Part shown: positions 23,625-24,468 of the stretch, in pieces
How the letters are laid out: every line of letters starts with the position of its first letter
Position numbering within the stretch: position 1 is the first letter of the stretch
NCBI GenBank assembly: GCA_903907185.1
Contig: CAIVND010000058.1
Coordinates: 1-24,468, forward strand
DNA from: an uncultured Acidimicrobiaceae bacterium
GTDB lineage: Bacteria > Actinomycetota > Acidimicrobiia > Acidimicrobiales > Bog-793
Length of the DNA stretch: 24,468 bases
Direction: 5' to 3'
The notes under the pieces: generated by a model
The model's database searches: none
Told to the model about the DNA's origin: nothing
Seen by the model: the letters and a program-made list of their open reading frames with translations, nothing else
Made by a program: the position numbers and the translations under genes

Positions 23625-23631
23625 CGAGTTC

Positions 23632-23658
23632 ACTGCCACTCATGCACGCGGTGGCAGT
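23632..23658 (+). terminator. Hairpin terminator after Cys4His4 copy 2
   Basis: ACTGCCAC at 23632-23639 pairs with GTGGCAGT at 23651-23658 (8 bp, perfect, 11-nt loop), starting 7 nt after the stop codon at 23622-23624. No T-tract follows. The position supports termination of the small-protein cluster. Confidence 0.6.
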
Positions 23659-24182
23659 TGGTGGATGGTTCAGCTTGCAAATGCAATAAAGATCAATGCG
23701 TTGAAAAACAAATGGGCCGCCATCGATGCACCGAGCCGCTTCGTGAGCGCGTAAGCCGTGCCAAGAATGATCTCCAAGTCTTCAACTTCAACTCTCTCTC
23801 CATGGCGGGAGTCTTGCTATCACTAGATCTGACTCAGATTTGGTTATTGAAGCAGTGATTGAGGTAGCCGGATCTGTTGACGGGCCATTCTTCCTCGGGC
23901 GCGATTGATCTTCGATATTGTTCGGTCGATAAGTGCAGCAACCCGGACCTTAAATTCCGCTTTTCCTGAAGCGATGATCATCTCCTCCAGACCCCCATCG
24001 AAGGTGATCGTTGTAGTATTGACTTAAACGATGCGTCTCTTGTGCCGTAAATGAACAAGGAAGATGAGTATCTTTCGCTGAATCGACCAAGAGTCTGAGG
24101 GGGTCCGCGTGTTTCGTCACGGCAGCGACAATCGCTTTATCGCATCGTGTACTGCGCGCCGCGTCAGACACGAGCAGCAGGG
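23659..24182. other. Gap without a confident gene before the protease
   Basis: About 520 nt that look AT-richer than the flanks. I see no RNA gene, repeat or convincing promoter. Open frames on both strands are short and lack family resemblance; a 45-codon minus-strand frame at 23844-23981 with GGAGGAG directly at its ATG is the most protein-like (KAEFKVRVAALIDRTISK). The region could be degraded coding sequence or a long regulatory region for the protease. Confidence 0.45.
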
Positions 24183-24468
24183 ATGAGGTTTTGCTCGTTT
24201 GGTCACTGGCGACGCTCTGTTTTGATCAGTTGCGTGATTGGCGCGAGCTCTTTGGCCGCTGTTACTGGCGCGATTCTGCCGGTGGGAGCGATCGTCAACG
24301 GTGGGGTACAGGTCACCGCCTCGGGCTCTTGGCCCTGGGTCGTCGGAATTATCATTGAGTCACATCGAAGGCCGGTCGCCTCTTGTTCAGGAGTCATGAT
24401 CGGTCCGACCACGGTTCTGACCGCCGCACACTGCGTAGATATCAACGAACTGGGTTTCACACCCGCAC
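24183..24468 (+). CDS. Secreted trypsin-like serine protease (S1 family), N-terminal part
   Basis: The first 95 codons of an exported chymotrypsin-fold protease cut by the window end. Residues 1-36 form a signal peptide with basic Arg residues at 10-11, a hydrophobic core and an Ala-rich cleavage region. IVNGG at 37-41 matches the conserved mature N-terminus of S1 proteases. SWPWVVGI at 49-56 is the usual first strand. C69 and C84 would form the Cys42-Cys58 disulfide, and H83 in LTAAHC is the catalytic histidine. The Asp and Ser of the triad lie beyond the window. The ATG at 24183 was chosen because it starts the signal peptide; an in-frame GTG at 24147 is the alternative. The ribosome binding site is weak. 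Confidence 0.85.
   Translation, partial: MRFCSFGHWRRSVLISCVIGASSLAAVTGAILPVGAIVNGGVQVTASGSWPWVVGIIIESHRRPVASCSGVMIGPTTVLTAAHCVDINELGFTPA

Noticed and set aside
23844..23981. A 45-codon minus-strand frame with GGAGGAG directly before its ATG.
   Set aside because: The spacing to the ATG is only about 2 nt, the frame is short and isolated, and no homology is recognisable. It is kept only as a note for the gap.

Overview
The window looks like chromosomal DNA from a moderate-GC member of the Actinomycetota. The evidence is a WhiB-type Fe-S regulator, a DUF3107 protein, a PdtaS-like histidine kinase and an actinobacterial-type conserved protein of unknown function next to metH. I suspect an acidimicrobial-type lineage because GC is lower than in most actinobacteria, but that is a guess. 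I found no rRNA, tRNA, CRISPR array, transposase or phage gene. Most of the window reads as housekeeping sequence; the right end (about 22.6-24.5 kb) is the least ordinary part.

Layout. 1-1831 (+): the 3' end of tldD and all of its partner tldE/pmbA, overlapping by ATGA. 1942-5128 (+): a tight run of DUF3107, PHP-family phosphatase, PdtaS-like HisKA_2 kinase and GNAT acetyltransferase. 5334-7243 (+): a VOC/glyoxalase-fold protein and an MmgE/PrpD-family protein, closed by a hairpin shared with the convergent whiB (7320-7610, -).

17266-7918 (-): a long co-directional series. In transcription order it is a conserved unknown protein, metH, a thioredoxin-TPR (CnoX-like) protein, a folP-family gene, holA, an inositol-monophosphatase-family gene, ppa (inorganic pyrophosphatase) and a CDF metal exporter. 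Several junctions overlap or nearly abut (TAATG, ATGA, 6 nt, 11 nt), so much of it is probably cotranscribed. It links methionine/folate one-carbon metabolism, DNA replication and thiol/pyrophosphate housekeeping.

17492-22605: an NTF2-like protein and a leaderless DUF5666-like ORF (+), an S9 prolyl-oligopeptidase-family peptidase and a nitroreductase (-), then a divergent MoeB/ThiF-type E1 enzyme with an N-terminal rhodanese domain (+), ended by a clean hairpin terminator. 22724-24468 (+): a perfect 16-bp hairpin, then two small paralogous Cys4His4 proteins. They flank a short ORF with a very strong ribosome binding site. A roughly 560-nt gap without a confident gene follows, and then the start of a secreted trypsin-like serine protease cut by the window end.

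The best candidate for something undescribed is the pair of 71- and 69-residue proteins. Their eight putative metal ligands have identical spacing, and the rest of the sequence has diverged.
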